This document shows, piece after piece, positions 62,294 to 64,000 of a stretch of DNA of 64,000 nt (within the stretch, counting starts at the first letter, position 1; each line of letters starts with the position of its first letter). Source of the DNA: JAAYUD01 sp041907665 (lineage in GTDB: Bacteria; Bacteroidota; Bacteroidia; Bacteroidales; Bacteroidaceae); contig JAYRGW010000006.1 in the NCBI GenBank assembly GCA_041907665.1, positions 1 through 64,000 on the forward strand, given 5' to 3'. The position numbers were made by a program, and so were the translations under genes. The notes below the pieces were generated by a model. The model did not search any database and had not been told where the DNA came from. It saw nothing but the letters and a program-made list of their open reading frames with translations.

Positions 62294-62301
62294 CAAACTT
62301 A
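62294..62301 (-). promoter_or_regulatory. -7 box (TAAGTTTG) for the second nitroreductase operon
   Basis: On the minus strand TAAGTTTG lies about 48 bases upstream of the ATG at 62246. No -33 partner at canonical spacing was seen. Confidence 0.5.
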
Positions 62302-62681
62302 CACAAAAAAAAGGAATTTATAAGTGAGACTTTATAAAAGAATATTTTTTTATGTAAATAAGATTTCAAGTTACACTTCTCGTATAAAAATAAATTTTTC
62401 GTTTTTCTTGAACTATCCGCTGTATGTATTTCTCGATAAGTCTGGCATGTCAGTACTTTTTGATAGTTATATTTGATTAGCTATCAGCTTCTAAAGATGT
62501 CTTGGCTTTGTCGTGTGCACATCCCTTTGATGCAATTATGCACCGATTGACAAATAATTATCTTGAAGTTGTTTTTCAGAATGTTTTATGAAGCAAATAT
62601 CGGGTGCATCACTGATACTTTTTTATCCATACGAAGGTTGTATGTTCCAAATTGATTTTTTGCCGTTGTATCTTCGAAAAA

Positions 62682-62757
62682 TGATAAGGACGAACACAAA
62701 AGTTTGTCCTTATCAAAATAAAAGTTTATAACTAGAAACATTTATTTTCGTCCTTAT
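62682..62757 (+). other. Three-arm, mutually exclusive hairpin set
   Basis: Arm 1 (62682-62695, TGATAAGGACGAAC) pairs with arm 2 (62702-62715, GTTTGTCCTTATCA) over 14 bp with one G.T pair and a 6-base loop. Its ATAAGGACG (62684-62692) is also perfectly complementary to arm 3 CGTCCTTAT (62749-62757). The pairs are mutually exclusive. Arm 3 overlaps the ATG of the 34-codon frame at 62756. No T-tract follows arm 2. Confidence 0.55.
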
Positions 62758-63122
62758 GAATTTCTTGCTGTCTATCAGTGTGTTGCGTAATGCTCGTTTG
62801 TCCGCCTATATCGGTCCTATATGGGGCAGACTGTTTGTTGGTAGCAAAAACGGGTTCTGAAGTATCCTGAAGGCCGTATTCGGATAAGAAAGTATCAGTA
62901 TGTTTTTACACATTCACTTTGATGTCGTTTACAGCTAAAAAAAAGGATTTTAATATGCTACTCTTTGGTTTATTATTGTATCAATGTAGTATGCAAAAGT
63001 TCAATAAAAAGAACTATTGCTATTATTGATATCATAATACTATTATCTTTGTCAGAAATGTATGTGCAAAAAAAATTAAGAGACTAATGATGAAATTTAT
63101 ATAAATTTCAAATATAATTCTT

Positions 63123-63130
63123 TATATTTG
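63123..63130 (+). promoter_or_regulatory. -7 box (TATATTTG) for the second ECF sigma gene
   Basis: TATATTTG lies 38 bases upstream of the ATG at 63168. An in-frame TTG at 63141 is only about 4 bases past the predicted transcription start, so ATG 63168 is the better start. Confidence 0.6.
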
Positions 63131-63167
63131 CGGGCGATAATTGGAGTTTTGTTTAGAATTAACGAAA

Positions 63168-63710
63168 ATGGTATCGGAAAGTACATTCTCGGATATTTAT
63201 ACAATATACTTTAAGAAGTCTTTTTTCTTTGTCAAATCGTTTGTACATGATGATATGGCGGCTGAAGATATAACATCTGACGCCCTTATTAAATTGTGGA
63301 ATATAATGAAAACAGAAGAAGTGAGGCACTTGGAGGTACTTTTGTTTGTTATTCTAAAAGATAAGTCGCTTGATTATCTACGCCACGAGGAACTGAAACG
63401 GAATGCCATTAATTCTATCACCAATTGGCAAGACAGGGAATTATGTAAACGTATAAATACTTTGCAAGCTTGCGATCCGACAGAGATATTCTCGGACGAG
63501 GTACTTAATATTATTCGATCTACATTAAAACAATTGTCTCCGCAGACTCAGCAAATTTTTATAATGAGTCGTTTTGAAGATAAATCGAATAAAGAAATTT
63601 CCACGCAAATGGATCTTTCTCTCAAAAGTGTCGAGTATCATATCACCAAGGCGTTGAAAGTGCTTCGAGTTGCATTGCAAGATTATCTTCCTCTCTATTT
63701 TCTGCTATAA
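63168..63710 (+). CDS. ECF RNA polymerase sigma-70 factor (second)
   Basis: From ATG at 63168 the protein has 180 residues. Region 2 is at about 8-72 (IYFKKSFFFVKSFVHDDMAAEDITSDALIKLW) and region 4 at about 115-165 (LKQLSPQTQQIFIMSRFEDKSNKEISTQMDLSLKSVEYHITKAL). It ends LQDYLPLYFLL, like the first sigma factor (LKDYLPSLALF), but the two differ elsewhere. The following gene is a FecR anti-sigma factor in the same direction, 125 bases on, so this pair is convergent in layout with the classical co-directional arrangement rather than divergent as at 789-2393. Confidence 0.9.
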   Translation: MVSESTFSDIYTIYFKKSFFFVKSFVHDDMAAEDITSDALIKLWNIMKTEEVRHLEVLLFVILKDKSLDYLRHEELKRNAINSITNWQDRELCKRINTLQACDPTEIFSDEVLNIIRSTLKQLSPQTQQIFIMSRFEDKSNKEISTQMDLSLKSVEYHITKALKVLRVALQDYLPLYFLL

Positions 63711-63835
63711 TTTCAGATAGGGCGTATTTTTCGACAAGCCTTATTAGCACCTTTTTTCTCTATTATTAAAATTTCTTTCTTTTTGATTTAGGGTTTTTTA
63801 CATTTAAAACGTCCTAATAGAAAATACCTTAGAAT

Positions 63836-64000
63836 ATGGATGCTAAGCTACTGGAAAAATATATAGCCGGATTTGCCAATCAAGACGAGACAAAGGAAGT
63901 GTGGGAATGGATTGAGCAAAACGATGAAAATATGGATGAGTATATGTCTCAACGTAAGCTCTATATTCTTACGCTATGGCGTACGGAAGCGATGCAAAAA
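63836..64000 (+). CDS. FecR-family anti-sigma factor, N-terminal part (cut by window edge)
   Basis: An ATG at 63836 opens a frame that runs off the window after 55 codons. The encoded start is MDAKLLEKYIAGFANQDE, then VWEWIEQNDENMDEYMSQR and KLYILTLW. A short helical N-terminus with W-E-W-I and a following Leu/Trp-rich helix is typical of the sigma-binding region of FecR proteins in Bacteroidetes. The membrane helix and FecR domain would be outside the window. Assignment rests on this pattern and its place after the sigma gene. Confidence 0.75.
   Translation, partial: MDAKLLEKYIAGFANQDETKEVWEWIEQNDENMDEYMSQRKLYILTLWRTEAMQK

Larger units (their letters stand above)
62247..63167. other. Gene-free stretch of 0.9 kb with competing hairpins
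   Basis: No supported gene. A 34-codon frame at 62756-62860 (MNFLLSISVLRNAR...) is too short to support alone. Structured elements are the three-arm hairpin set at 62682-62757 and complementary words at 62529-62547 and 62599-62610 (GATGCA, TGCACCGAT against ATCGGGTGCATC). The two -7 boxes of the flanking genes lie at the ends (62294-62301 and 63123-63130). An unannotated small RNA is possible. Confidence 0.6.

Noticed and set aside
62756..62860. 34-codon frame as a gene
   Set aside because: Too short to support and without a promoter box; kept only as part of the hairpin observation.

Overview
The window comes from a glycan-degrading member of the Bacteroidales. Evidence: three SusC/SusD outer-membrane pairs, anti-sigma factors of the FecR type, a hybrid two-component regulator, DUF1735/DUF4838/DUF4249 families, very few Shine-Dalgarno sequences, and many copies of the Bacteroidetes -7 promoter box (TAnnTTTG) just upstream of start codons. 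I cannot name the genus. The base composition is AT-rich and no rRNA, tRNA or CRISPR array is visible.

Layout. 0-0.13 kb: right end of an IS5-like insertion sequence. 0.8-11.7 kb: ECF sigma factor / FecR anti-sigma factor controlling a locus with an STN-bearing SusC, a SusD, a GH18 endoglycosidase-like lipoprotein and two DUF1735 surface lipoproteins (LamG and F5/8C types), ending in an intrinsic terminator before a DUF1573 gene. 12.3-17.4 kb: minus-strand operon TonB receptor - DUF4249 lipoprotein - LytS-type kinase - LytTR regulator. 17.6-18.8 kb: OmpA-family protein. 19-27.5 kb: DUF4838 glycosidase-like protein, second SusC/SusD pair, secreted unknown protein. 27.5-33.1 kb: AraC regulator, YgbA-like cysteine-rich protein, hybrid two-component sensor. 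33.2-40.8 kb: minus-strand copper/silver efflux operon (HYC_CC_PP protein, CusA, CusC, CusB, HMA protein). 40.9-46 kb: DUF1349 protein, LuxR regulator, GH18 chitinase-like enzyme, Crp/Fnr regulator, HAD phosphatase, GNAT acetyltransferase. 46.4-49 kb: GH20 hexosaminidase. 49-58.8 kb: minus-strand galactan utilisation operon (SusC, SusD, SusE/F-like, GH53, GH2). 59-62.2 kb: housekeeping block (two nitroreductases, DUF2520 dehydrogenase-like, KdsC phosphatase, secreted unknown). 63.1-64 kb: a second ECF sigma/FecR pair, cut by the window edge.

How the genes fit together. The first locus has every part of a trans-envelope signalling chain: SusC with an STN domain, FecR in the inner membrane, and the sigma factor. 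Its GH18 enzyme suggests N-glycan-type substrates. The GH53/GH2 operon fits pectic beta-1,4-galactan: surface endo-cleavage, SusC/D import, periplasmic beta-galactosidase. GH20 and the second GH18 point to N-acetylglucosamine-containing glycans. The Cus operon handles Cu(I)/Ag(I).

The least expected signals are in non-coding DNA. Two long intergenic regions (11.96-12.07 kb and 46.08-46.16 kb) carry arrays with an identical 22-bp period but unrelated base sequence. Other notable sites are an 18-bp palindrome made of two back-to-back -7 boxes, a 16-bp palindrome in the leader of a Crp/Fnr gene that overlaps the neighbour's -33 element, face-to-face promoters at that locus, and a three-arm set of mutually exclusive hairpins in a 0.9-kb gene-free stretch.
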